Shown here in pieces: positions 11,001 through 19,031 of a stretch of 64,000 nt of DNA. Source of the DNA: an uncultured Flavobacteriales bacterium. GTDB lineage: Bacteria > Bacteroidota > Bacteroidia > Flavobacteriales_G > Salibacteraceae. Both the position numbers and the translations under genes were made by a program. The notes under the pieces are model-generated. The model was given only the letters and a program-made list of their open reading frames with translations, was not told where the DNA came from and did not search any database. Numbering within the stretch: position 1 is the first letter of the stretch; every line of letters starts with the position of its first letter. The stretch spans positions 83,083 through 147,082 of the forward strand of contig CAJVZZ010000005.1 in assembly GCA_913020435.1 (NCBI GenBank). Direction: 5' to 3'.

Positions 11001-12437
11001 AAACTATCTACTAAAGCAATTCTCCAAAGTAGTTCTACAAAGCTTAAATCTAGAATTCTAAATTCTAACGATGGAAATCTAATTTACCGTTTCGATCAAT
11101 ATAACGAAATGAAAGACATGCGGACTAAAGGTTTAGCAATGTCAGCTAATGAGCGAGAGGTAAATGGCATTAATATGTCCAAATTGAGCAAAGACATTAA
11201 TGCATTGGAAAAAGAACTGAGTGAAGAATCTGAAGACTTTGCTGGAGCAGTGGATGGAGAACAATTTACATGGAAAGATGTAAAGAAAAGCCTAAATGAA
11301 AATGAATACGCAATGGAAATTATTCGTTTCAGACATTTTGACAAACGGCTTACTGACAGCGTATTATACGCGGCGCTTATTATAAACCACAAATCAAAAG
11401 GCCCTGAGCTAGTATTGTTGAATAATGGCAATAAGTTGGAAAAAAAATACTTTAAAGGCTATAGAAACAGTATAAAGTACAAAGTCAATAAGGACAAGTA
11501 CAGCTACCCTAATTTTTGGAAAGCAATTGATGAAAAAATCGCAGATGACGCTAAAATTTTTGTCTCGGCTGATGGTGTTTATAACCAATTAAATATTGAA
11601 ACGCTTCAAGATGAAAATGGGAAATTCATAATAGAGAAAAATGAAATCTATAACCTGAGCAATACCAAGGATCTTGTATTAGCTCGTCGTGAAGAATACA
11701 AAGAAACCTACGACAAATCAACCGCCATGCTTATGGGTAATCCAAGTTTTGCAGCTGCTGGAAGCGACATTAACATGGGGAATAAAGTAACATCAATTGA
11801 TGCATTACCCGGTGCTGAAGAAGAAATAAAACAAGTTGGTAAATTACTCAATGGAAAAGAGTGGCAAACCCAAATAATGGTTCAAGAAGAAGCTACAGAG
11901 CAAGCATTGAAAAAAATGAACAGCCCTAGGGTGTGTCACATTGCAACCCACGGTTTCTTTATGCAAAAGTCTAAAGTGGATTATAAAAAAAATGAAATTA
12001 CTGGTGACTTTGCGGATAATCCTCTGTTGCGTTCAGGACTTTTATTTACTGGAGCAGGTGAATTATTAGAGAACAACAACATTTACGACTTCAATAAAAA
12101 AGACGGAATCTTGACTGCTTATGAAGCCATGAACTTAAATCTTGACCATACTGAATTGGTTGTTTTAAGTGCTTGTGAAACTGGTGTTGGAGAGATTAAA
12201 TCGGGTGAAGGAGTGTATGGTTTACAACGTTCATTTATTGTTGCTGGTGCTAAAAACGTAATTATGACTTTGTTCAAAGTAAATGATCAAGTGACTCAAG
12301 AACTTATGAATGACTTCTATAAACAATGGCTAGAAACAGGTGATATGAGAATGGCTTTCCAAAATGCGAAAATAAAAATTAAAAACAAATATCAAAAACC
12401 GGTATACTGGGGAAGTTTTGTGCTGATTGGAATGTAA
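8088..12437 (+). CDS. Secreted TPR-CHAT domain protein (caspase-like peptidase fold)
   Basis: CHAT domains are a branch of the caspase/separase peptidase clan. The 1449-aa product starts with a Sec signal peptide (to AYAQ, about residue 28). It continues with a long helical region containing many tetratricopeptide repeats (clearest about residues 540-930, for example GKYQEAENTYKKAFKLL) and a coiled-coil linker, and ends in the CHAT domain (about 1130-1449). The expected dyad is present: His1288 in HIATHGFF and Cys1363 in LSACETG. The usual LPGAEEE segment lies before the His. It is the third gene of the lipoprotein-barrel-CHAT set and shares TAATG with yraN. Proteolytic activity is inferred; substrate and partners are unknown. 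Confidence 0.9.
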   Translation: MTKSFFSILKLLPFCVVLLLLSTQIYAQSKWVKKGEKVVEKNERDFKKGDYLTAKMRASRLLKKMRKNGQMSTQYYTYISLLNTRNIEGLGQLMAVRDSLENGIFYFNMFIRPDSSLYTPCLLAIGEAYLENGNYIKSEQYLKRVEEQVTERLKNATALTIPDSLENRARKKRAFYVSDPMNNTDSVLYNYVRKLKLRIKMQRGFFNEAEGAIENLIVYQAKISQRTFCNADTSAKRPMVKIKKREYKKRQITLADLYVTKADFYRLSGNYQKAATLYYENETSFKKTVSKKSLPFVKNNFGKAVMAESDGRLEKPYKYYKAIKKQVIKSGQISNYHKFYNEVAEKEIESYLSEDKDKKARHLYLKYKLDNQHKYGTKSVYFLRAIMLENEYYSQKSRYKKAVKREDKLKEGIRKVIPYDNIAHLQFNDHFYNFYSKNNRIEEARIERETNEWIAGLNMNKNAPNYSIEKIKLADFNIKNQDKFAEAKAVYEKHFEGVFRKQFHSQHPIYSEFLESYSLLKTYIDEYDEAYRLAGERLKIANEKYGPESEGYALALIQLSEINILKGEYDQAESQLEAASGIIKNESSKKSKAYYISLKNLADIYMINGKYQEAENTYKKAFKLLKKSGEGGNLDIKSSEDMAKLYMTTGQYKDAENIIKQSISANEIKFGGDHFKLVKPLNLYAQLFLILGEYIEAEKRTSRAIDIAEKSLGDTSVAYMDNLMLLGEVYIKMGNYNDAQKIYEDALILIRKKFGEENIREADILKSLADANFRSKDADLETINGYLDRAKDIVITSFNPAHPDYGALLEYQGRVFMLFEKYPEANLMLKDAQFIWLQKFGKNDINTARNEMLVGDLKYLQEKYEEAGESYENAAQSYKSLFNDNHPGYLEAKSKQAKSYYAEGNLTKAKVVYDRTTESYLGYIKDYFPALSESEKGKYWNSIKRDFEIYNSLALATYNKNNKALRNVYNFKLSTKAILQSSSTKLKSRILNSNDGNLIYRFDQYNEMKDMRTKGLAMSANEREVNGINMSKLSKDINALEKELSEESEDFAGAVDGEQFTWKDVKKSLNENEYAMEIIRFRHFDKRLTDSVLYAALIINHKSKGPELVLLNNGNKLEKKYFKGYRNSIKYKVNKDKYSYPNFWKAIDEKIADDAKIFVSADGVYNQLNIETLQDENGKFIIEKNEIYNLSNTKDLVLARREEYKETYDKSTAMLMGNPSFAAAGSDINMGNKVTSIDALPGAEEEIKQVGKLLNGKEWQTQIMVQEEATEQALKKMNSPRVCHIATHGFFMQKSKVDYKKNEITGDFADNPLLRSGLLFTGAGELLENNNIYDFNKKDGILTAYEAMNLNLDHTELVVLSACETGVGEIKSGEGVYGLQRSFIVAGAKNVIMTLFKVNDQVTQELMNDFYKQWLETGDMRMAFQNAKIKIKNKYQKPVYWGSFVLIGM

Positions 12438-12796
12438 TGGACAACAAGGCCACTGGAAATAAAGGAGAGGCTATTGCAAAGGAGCTTCTAATTTCAAAAG
12501 GTTATAGAATAAAATCCACCAACTGGAGGCACTCCTACTTAGAGGTCGATATTATTTGCGAAACAGAAAAAGAAATCATTTTTGTTGAAGTAAAAACACG
12601 CTCAAATGGTTACTTCGGAGATCCTATCCAATCTGTTTCTAAAAAGCAACAAAAAAATTTAATTGACGCAGCAGAAGCCTACATTGACCAATTCGAAATT
12701 GATAAAGAGTTTAGATTTGATATTATTGGTATTTTAAATGAAAATCAATTTCCTGAAATCAATCATGTTGAGGACGCTTTTGGGCCTGAATTCTAG
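12437..12796 (+). CDS. YraN/UPF0102 family putative endonuclease
   Basis: This 119-aa protein has the UPF0102 pattern: GNKGEAIAKELL at the start, then LEVDIICE and VEVKTRS, which form the restriction-endonuclease-like D-(x)n-ExK core. The family is often linked to recombination or DNA processing, but its role is not firmly established. The ATG overlaps the CHAT gene stop by one base (TAATG). The ending is typical of the family (HVEDAFGPEF). Confidence 0.9.
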   Translation: MDNKATGNKGEAIAKELLISKGYRIKSTNWRHSYLEVDIICETEKEIIFVEVKTRSNGYFGDPIQSVSKKQQKNLIDAAEAYIDQFEIDKEFRFDIIGILNENQFPEINHVEDAFGPEF

Positions 12797-12880
12797 TTGA
12801 TCGTCAATTTAACTGAACCCTAAATACTAATCACTTGTTAGTACTTAATATTAACTTAAATCTGCGAAATTTGTACCGCG

Positions 12881-13060
12881 ATGGGAGATTTTAATCAATA
12901 TAAAAAATTAGACTCCGAGGACTTTTACAAGCACCCCGATGGCTTTATTATTTTTACTGAAAAGTATCACCTGAAACGCGGATACTGTTGCAAAAATACG
13001 TGCAAGCATTGCCCTTACGGATTTAAGAATAAACGAAAAGAAAACAAGAATGACGTTTAA
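12881..13060 (+). CDS. DUF5522 small Cys-rich protein (59 aa)
   Basis: This short gene encodes a 59-aa protein with the DUF5522 pattern: DGFIIFTEKYHLKRGYCC followed by KNTCKHCPYG. Four cysteines (36, 37, 41, 44) sit in a CC-x3-C-x2-C arrangement that could bind a metal or Fe-S cluster; that is inference. The tail is very basic. Its stop lies 11 bases inside hutU, so translation of the two is probably coupled. The family is widespread in Bacteroidota and of unknown function. Confidence 0.8.
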   Translation: MGDFNQYKKLDSEDFYKHPDGFIIFTEKYHLKRGYCCKNTCKHCPYGFKNKRKENKNDV

Positions 13061-15038
13061 AGAAGAAGTAATTCAAGGAATTCCAAATATTTTACCTGAA
13101 CCGAAACCATTCGACCCTAATATTAATCACGCGCCAAAGCGGAAAGAAATACTTAATGATAAAGAGAAAAAACTCGCGTTAAAAAATGCCTTGCGTTACT
13201 TCCCTAAAGCGCAGCACGTCGTTTTACTTCCAGAATTTAAAAATGAACTAGAAACCTACGGTAGAATTTACATGTATCGTTTGCGTCCGGATTATACCAT
13301 TACTTCACGTTCATTGGAAGAGTTTCCACATCAATCGAAACAGGCAGCTGGTATTATGCTGATGTTGAGTAATAACTTAGATTATGCAGTAGCTCAGCAC
13401 CCGCACGAACTGATCACTTACGGTGGTAATGGAGCTGTTTTTCAGAATTGGGCACAGTATTTATTAACGATGCAGTATCTGGCTCAAATGACCGATGAGC
13501 AAACGTTAGCAATGTATTCTGGTCATCCTATGGGTTTATTTCCATCACACAAAGATGCACCACGAGTAGTAGTGACGAATGGAATGATGATTCCTAATTA
13601 CTCGAAACCAGATGATTGGGAGAAGTTTAATGCTTTAGGCGTTACCCAATACGGTCAAATGACAGCTGGTTCCTTTATGTATATAGGCCCTCAGGGAATC
13701 GTTCATGGAACAGCTATAACATTACTAAATGCAGGCCGAAAAATTTCAAAAAATGGCGAGGGATTAGAAGGAAAGGTTTTCCTTACCGCTGGCTTAGGCG
13801 GTATGAGCGGTGCCCAACCAAAAGCTGGAAATATAGCAGGCTGTATTACAATATGTGCTGAAGTAAATACAAAAGCAACCTACACAAGACATTCACAAGG
13901 CTGGGTAGATGAAGTCATTGACAATCTCGATGACCTCATGGATAGAGTTCGCCTTGCAAAAGCTAACAAAGAAGTTATTTCTATTGCATACCAAGGTAAC
14001 GTTGTTGAGATCTGGGAGCGATTTGCAACTGAAGGCATTCTAATAGATCTGGGTAGTGACCAAACCTCCTTGCACAACCCATGGGCTGGCGGATATTACC
14101 CAGTTGGATTAACCTTTGAGGAATCCAATGAAATGATGGCAAGCAACCCCATTAAATTTAAAGAACACGTCCAAGAATCACTTCGGCGACACGTAGCTGC
14201 AGTAAACAAATGTGTCTCTAATGGAACTTATTTCTTCGATTACGGAAATGCGTTCTTATTAGAGTCTAGCAGAGCCAAAGCAGATATTCTAAAACAAGAT
14301 GGCGATTTTAAATATCCGTCTTATGTTCAAGACATAATGGGACCGATGTGTTTCGATTATGGATTTGGACCATTCAGATGGGTTTGTTCCAGTAACGATC
14401 CAAAAGATTTGGCAATTACAGATCGAATAGCTGCAGAAGTTTTGACCAAAATAAAGGCGCACTCCCCTACTGAAATTCAGCAACAAATGGATGACAATAT
14501 TCGATGGATTAAAGCTGCTGGAGACAATAAAATGGTCGTAGGTTCTCAGGCAAGAATTTTATATGCTGACGCCGAAGGACGAATGAAAATTGCTGAAGCA
14601 TTTAATAATGCAATTGCCACAGGCGAAATTTCTGCACCCGTAATCTTGGGGAGAGACCATCACGATGTTTCAGGTACCGATTCTCCATACCGAGAAACCA
14701 GTAATATTTACGACGGTTCTCAATTTACAGCTGATATGGCTGTTCAAAATTTTGTAGGCGATGGTTTTAGAGGAGCTACATGGATCTCATTGCACAATGG
14801 CGGCGGCGTTGGTTGGGGTGAAGTTATGAATGGTGGTTTCGGGATGTTAATAGATGGCTCTAGTGATGCGGATAGAAGACTTAAAATGATGCTGCATTGG
14901 GATGTAAACAACGGTATTGCGAGAAGAAGTTGGGCAAGAAACGAACCTGCAATCTTTGCTATAAAGCGCGCCATGGAAAACGAACCTTTATTAAAAGTTA
15001 CGTTGCCGAATATTGTGGATGACGATTTGTTGGACTAA
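13050..15038 (+). CDS. hutU: Urocanate hydratase
   Basis: HutU converts urocanate to imidazolonepropionate in histidine degradation. The 662-aa protein matches the family throughout: YGGNGAVFQNWAQY, MYSGHPMGLFPSH, VTNGMMIPNYS, TAGLGGMSGAQPKA (the NAD-binding Gly-rich loop), HNPWAGGYYPVGL and ISLHNGGGVGWGEVMNGGFG. It is about 100 residues longer than the proteobacterial enzyme, which I believe is the usual Bacteroidota form. No hutH, hutI or hutG is adjacent, so the pathway genes must lie elsewhere. It overlaps the DUF5522 gene upstream by 11 bases. Confidence 0.95.
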   Translation: MTFKEEVIQGIPNILPEPKPFDPNINHAPKRKEILNDKEKKLALKNALRYFPKAQHVVLLPEFKNELETYGRIYMYRLRPDYTITSRSLEEFPHQSKQAAGIMLMLSNNLDYAVAQHPHELITYGGNGAVFQNWAQYLLTMQYLAQMTDEQTLAMYSGHPMGLFPSHKDAPRVVVTNGMMIPNYSKPDDWEKFNALGVTQYGQMTAGSFMYIGPQGIVHGTAITLLNAGRKISKNGEGLEGKVFLTAGLGGMSGAQPKAGNIAGCITICAEVNTKATYTRHSQGWVDEVIDNLDDLMDRVRLAKANKEVISIAYQGNVVEIWERFATEGILIDLGSDQTSLHNPWAGGYYPVGLTFEESNEMMASNPIKFKEHVQESLRRHVAAVNKCVSNGTYFFDYGNAFLLESSRAKADILKQDGDFKYPSYVQDIMGPMCFDYGFGPFRWVCSSNDPKDLAITDRIAAEVLTKIKAHSPTEIQQQMDDNIRWIKAAGDNKMVVGSQARILYADAEGRMKIAEAFNNAIATGEISAPVILGRDHHDVSGTDSPYRETSNIYDGSQFTADMAVQNFVGDGFRGATWISLHNGGGVGWGEVMNGGFGMLIDGSSDADRRLKMMLHWDVNNGIARRSWARNEPAIFAIKRAMENEPLLKVTLPNIVDDDLLD

Positions 15039-15042
15039 CAAC

Positions 15043-16029
15043 ATGGAAGAGCTCTACATTTCTGATCTTGACGGAACACTGCTAAACTCTTCTGGCGTAT
15101 TGTCGCATAACAGCATCGAAATTCTAAATTCGTTAATCGAGAATGGGCTCAATTTCACAATTGCAACGGCACGTTCATTAGATTCTGCTATGCCTCTTAT
15201 TGGAGAATTGAATCTAAAATTACCAATGGTGCTATACAATGGTGTTTTGGTATACGACCCAATACAAAAAATTAATATCCACGAAAACTTTATTGATAAA
15301 CAGCACAAAAAATTTATTATAGAGGCATTTGAACAAGAAGGCCTTGAACCGATTGTATTTACACTTAACCAGCTTAATAAACCCTCCGCTTTTTACAGAA
15401 CAATTATTAATCCTCACATGGCCGGATGCACAAACAATAGGTTGTCGCAAAAAGACAAGCGATTTAATAAAGTAGATGGTTTTAGCCAGCTCGATGAACC
15501 CGATTTCAAGCAGGTAAACAGTTCCTCTGATTTTCATAAAACAATCTCCAATCCTCACATGACCAACTATATAAATAATAGGTTGTCGCAAAAAGACAAA
15601 CGATTTAAGAAAGTAGAGGATTTTAACCAAGCACTTTTCCAGAATGTAATAACCGTTATTTCAATCGGAGATAAAACAACTTTACTTGCGGTAAAAAATC
15701 GTGTTGAAAATGCGTTGGAAATAGAAATACACTTTGCTGAAGACGTTTATAATAAAGAAGCATATTGGTTGGAATTTGCAGCGCCAAATTCATCAAAAAA
15801 AGATGGTGTATCATTTCTTAAAAAACAGTTGAATGCTAAACGGACAATTTGCTTTGGAGATAACCTGAACGATATTCCTATGTTTGAAATAGCCGATGAA
15901 AAATACGCTACTTCAAATGCCAAGAACGAATTAAAAGCTATCGCCACTGAAGTCATAGGGAAAAACAACGATGATGCGGTGGCTCGATTCCTTCAAAACA
16001 GAAGTCAAATAAAGAATCTATGGGTTTAA
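15043..16029 (+). CDS. Cof-type HAD hydrolase with duplicated cap segment
   Basis: This HAD-superfamily phosphatase probably acts on a small phosphorylated metabolite. Motif I is SDLDGTLLNS (nucleophile Asp8, acid Asp10), motif II is the Thr in TIATAR, and motif IV is FGDNLNDIPMF. The cap between them contains two copies of a 35-residue segment (15385-15489 and 15526-15630; 23 of 35 residues identical), each with the core NNRLSQKDKRF. This makes the protein about 47 residues longer than usual (328 aa). I chose ATG 15043 because it puts the DLDGT motif near the N-terminus; ATG 15013 lies within hutU. It overlaps trmL by 10 bases. Confidence 0.85.
   Translation: MEELYISDLDGTLLNSSGVLSHNSIEILNSLIENGLNFTIATARSLDSAMPLIGELNLKLPMVLYNGVLVYDPIQKINIHENFIDKQHKKFIIEAFEQEGLEPIVFTLNQLNKPSAFYRTIINPHMAGCTNNRLSQKDKRFNKVDGFSQLDEPDFKQVNSSSDFHKTISNPHMTNYINNRLSQKDKRFKKVEDFNQALFQNVITVISIGDKTTLLAVKNRVENALEIEIHFAEDVYNKEAYWLEFAAPNSSKKDGVSFLKKQLNAKRTICFGDNLNDIPMFEIADEKYATSNAKNELKAIATEVIGKNNDDAVARFLQNRSQIKNLWV
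15385..15630 (+). repeat. Two-copy 105-bp internal repeat, period 141 bp
   Basis: Copies lie at 15385-15489 and 15526-15630 in the same frame inside the HAD gene. The longest identical run is 23 bases, around ggttgtcgcaaaaagac. The 36-bp linker plus one copy equals 141 bp (47 codons), which fits one in-frame tandem duplication followed by divergence. Confidence 0.85.
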
Positions 16030-16481
16030 ACATTGTTCTCCTTGAACCAGAAATCCCTAATAACACTGGAAACATAGGCCGGCTAAGCCTTGCATCTGGG
16101 AGTAGTTTGCATCTTATAAAACCCCTTGGCTTCGAAATAGATGATTCGAGGGTCAAACGAGCAGGGTTAGACTATTGGAAGCATGTCGATTTGTATATTC
16201 ATGAATCTTGGGAAACCTTTGTAGAAAAATATCCCAATGCAGATTTAGCATTTATGAGTAGCCATGGAAAAAACAACTTCTACTCCATTAGTTTTAAGGA
16301 CGATATGTTTTTGGTTTTCGGAAAAGAATCTGTAGGTCTGCCCAGGGAATTACTCTCAAACTATACTGACAAAACCTTTAAAATACCATTGCATAGCCCG
16401 CATATTCGTAGCTTAAACTTAGCTAATTCAGTTGGTATTGTCGTTTTCGAAGGACTACGCCAGCTTAACATAAAGTTATAA
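16020..16481 (+). CDS. trmL: tRNA (cytidine(34)-2'-O)-methyltransferase TrmL
   Basis: A SPOUT-class methyltransferase that 2'-O-methylates the wobble base of tRNA-Leu in E. coli. The 153-aa protein has all three SpoU motifs: PEIPNNTGNIGR at the start, LVFGKESVGLP, and IRSLNLANSVGIVVFE forming the AdoMet-binding knot. The length is normal for the minimal single-domain enzyme. It overlaps the HAD gene by 10 bases and converges with pheT, with a 4-base gap between the stops. Confidence 0.93.
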   Translation: MGLNIVLLEPEIPNNTGNIGRLSLASGSSLHLIKPLGFEIDDSRVKRAGLDYWKHVDLYIHESWETFVEKYPNADLAFMSSHGKNNFYSISFKDDMFLVFGKESVGLPRELLSNYTDKTFKIPLHSPHIRSLNLANSVGIVVFEGLRQLNIKL

Positions 16482-16485
16482 TCGG

Positions 16486-18912
16486 CTACAACTCGCCGGC
16501 TCTTAACTGAGCACCAACTTGCTTTTGTAGCTGTTCGTAAATCTTTTTGATAGACTTGTCGACTACTTTATCTGTTAACGTCTGATTTGGGTCTAAAAAC
16601 TCGAATCCAAGTGCGCAACTTTTAGTCCCTGGCTCTAGTCCTTTCCCTTGATAAACATCAAAAATGGAAACCTCTTTCAATAAGTTTCTTTCGGTCTGAA
16701 GTGCAACATTTCGAATGTCTTGAAAGTCTACCTTCTGATCTACAACTAAAGCTAAATCTCTTCTTGTCCCTGGAAATTTAGGAACAGACTTATACTTTAT
16801 TTTTTTTGCTGAAAGTACTTTTACAATATTTTCCCAGCTCAACTCTAAATAGAACACGGATTGTTTTACACCAAAATCAGAGCAATTTTTCTTATTAACC
16901 ATTCCAAGAGAACCCAAATTCAGTTTGCCAGAAAACAAATCCAAGCCATAGCTCAACGCTTCTTTCTTGGTAGGTTTTGATTTAAATGCCATTGGAGAAA
17001 CTCCAATTTTTAGAAGTAAATTTTCTGCTATTCCTTTCAATTCAAAAAACTCGGCATCCGCTGATTTTCCAGTCCAGCTGGCAATAGTTTGCTTTCCGGT
17101 TAAATAGGCAACTAGCCATTCTTTTTCTTCACGCTTGTCTGAATATTGGTGATAGGTTTTTCCAAATTCAAATACTTTTAAATCGGATTGACCACGATTT
17201 TGGTTGTAGGCGATAGTTTCCAATCCTTGAAACAACATATTAGCTCTTAAAACAGACAAGTCGTTGCTCAATGGATTCAATATCTTTATAACGTCACTAT
17301 CTTCCCCATAAAAATCTTTTGACGTGAGGCTATTGTGAATCATTTCAGAATAACCTGTTGAAGTTAAGTGATCGTAAAGCTTCCTGCGCAGCACTTCAAC
17401 ATTTACAGTAGGAGTCGGCGATATTGATATCCCCATTCTTTCAGGAAATGGAATAGCATTGTAGCCGTATATTCTTAGAATTTCTTCTACAATGTCTGCG
17501 GGTCTCAAAACATCATTTCTATATGCAGGAACATTAAGTTCCATTCCGTCCTCATTTCTGTTTAGAACAGAAATCTCTAAACTTTCCAAAATGGACTGAA
17601 TAGTATCTCTTTCAATCTTAGAACCAATAAGCGAATCGCAATACTTATAATCCAACTGGATTTTAGTGCCTTCAATTTTGGAAGGATATAAATCTAACAA
17701 TTCAGAAGACACGTCTCCACCCGCCAACTCTTGTATTAAAAGGGCCGCACGTTTTGCTGCAATAACTGTGATATCTGGATCAATTCCTCTTTCAAAACGG
17801 AAAGAAGCATCGGTATTCAACGCGTGTCTTTTGGCTGTTTTACGAACTGAGACCGGGTTAAAATAAGCAGACTCCAAAAATATTTCAGTTGTTGTTTCGG
17901 TAACTCCGGATTTGCTTCCGCCAAAAACTCCAGCTATGCACATTCCTTCAGATTCGTTACAAATCATAAGATCCTTATCAGACAATTCCCGTTCTACTCC
18001 ATCTAAAGTTTCGAAAATAGTCCCATTAGATAATTCCTGAACAAGAACTTTATCCCCTTTTATTTTCGCTGTATCAAAAGCATGCAAAGGCTGCCCTAAT
18101 TCATGCATTACATAATTAGTAACATCAACTACATTATTAATCGTACTTAATCCTATTGCTTTTAATCGATTTTGCAGCCACTCTGGTGAATCCGATATCT
18201 TTAAATTTGAGATCTTTACTCCAACATATCTTGGACAAGCTTCATTGTCTTTTACTTCAATGTTAAGCTTAGTCTTTCCTTCTTTAAAACTGGTTAACTC
18301 TGGAAAATTAAGTTTACCACATGGAATGTTTTTATGCTGCAATGCGGCGGCTAAATCCCTAGCAACTCCGTAGTGGCTCATTCCATCGGCACGATTGGGA
18401 GTTAAGCCAATCTCAATGGTATAATCTGATGACAAATCAAAGTACTCTGCTGCAGGCATTCCTACTTGAGCATCTTCCTTGAGCACCATAATCCCATCAT
18501 GCCCTTTACCCAAGCCTATTTCATCTTCGGCGCAAATCATTCCTTCAGAAACTTCGCCTCTAATTTTAGATTTTTTGATTTCGAACTCTTCTCCTTCAGT
18601 TGGATAAAGTTTAGCGCCTACAGTTGCTACAATAACCTTTTGTCCTTTGGCTACATTGGGAGCACCACATACAATTGGTAAGTTAGTATCGGTTCCTATA
18701 TTAATCTCGGTTACCTTCAATCGATCTGCGTTGGTGTGTTGTTCGCAAGAAACCACAACTCCAATTACCAGACCTTTTAGGCCTCCCTTAACTTGATCAA
18801 ATTCTTCAATTCCCTCAACCTCTAGACCGGTATCAGTAAGTAATTCTCCAACGCGCACAGGAGATAAATCAAAGTCTAAATAATCTTTAAGCCAATTGTA
18901 AGAAATCTTCAT
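16486..18912 (-). CDS. pheT: Phenylalanine-tRNA ligase beta subunit
   Basis: The 808-aa beta chain of PheRS starts MKISYNWLKDYLDFDLSP. The tRNA-binding (EMAP-like) domain covers about residues 40-150 (GVVVSCEQHTNADRL, VCGAPNV), followed by B3/B4 (INNVVDVTNYVMHELGQPLHAFD), B5 and the catalytic-like core. It ends in an anticodon-binding FDX-ACB domain (KFPGTRRDLALVVD, VYQGKGLEPGTKS). The frame extends upstream to 18969, but the start at 18912 is the canonical one. pheS is not in the window. Confidence 0.95.
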   Translation of the reverse strand: MKISYNWLKDYLDFDLSPVRVGELLTDTGLEVEGIEEFDQVKGGLKGLVIGVVVSCEQHTNADRLKVTEINIGTDTNLPIVCGAPNVAKGQKVIVATVGAKLYPTEGEEFEIKKSKIRGEVSEGMICAEDEIGLGKGHDGIMVLKEDAQVGMPAAEYFDLSSDYTIEIGLTPNRADGMSHYGVARDLAAALQHKNIPCGKLNFPELTSFKEGKTKLNIEVKDNEACPRYVGVKISNLKISDSPEWLQNRLKAIGLSTINNVVDVTNYVMHELGQPLHAFDTAKIKGDKVLVQELSNGTIFETLDGVERELSDKDLMICNESEGMCIAGVFGGSKSGVTETTTEIFLESAYFNPVSVRKTAKRHALNTDASFRFERGIDPDITVIAAKRAALLIQELAGGDVSSELLDLYPSKIEGTKIQLDYKYCDSLIGSKIERDTIQSILESLEISVLNRNEDGMELNVPAYRNDVLRPADIVEEILRIYGYNAIPFPERMGISISPTPTVNVEVLRRKLYDHLTSTGYSEMIHNSLTSKDFYGEDSDVIKILNPLSNDLSVLRANMLFQGLETIAYNQNRGQSDLKVFEFGKTYHQYSDKREEKEWLVAYLTGKQTIASWTGKSADAEFFELKGIAENLLLKIGVSPMAFKSKPTKKEALSYGLDLFSGKLNLGSLGMVNKKNCSDFGVKQSVFYLELSWENIVKVLSAKKIKYKSVPKFPGTRRDLALVVDQKVDFQDIRNVALQTERNLLKEVSIFDVYQGKGLEPGTKSCALGFEFLDPNQTLTDKVVDKSIKKIYEQLQKQVGAQLRAGEL

Positions 18913-18999
18913 AATAAATGCTTTTCGAGCGTGGCAAAAGTAATGATTTGAATGCGTCCAAAGCTGCAATCAGAGTAGTATTGGAGCCGATAAAACTCT

Positions 19000-19007
19000 T
19001 AATTTAG
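19000..19007 (+). promoter_or_regulatory. Possible -7 element (TAATTTAG) with TTG at 18981-18983
   Basis: One mismatch to TAnnTTTG and a TTG 16 bases upstream, placed 25 bases before the ATG of the betaine-binding protein. This is a weak call. Confidence 0.3.
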
Positions 19008-19031
19008 CGCCACTCAAAAAAAATACAAAAG

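Noticed and set aside
15232..15630. 132-codon open frame opposite the HAD gene
   Set aside because: Antisense shadow of the duplicated cap segment; its repeat comes from the real gene.
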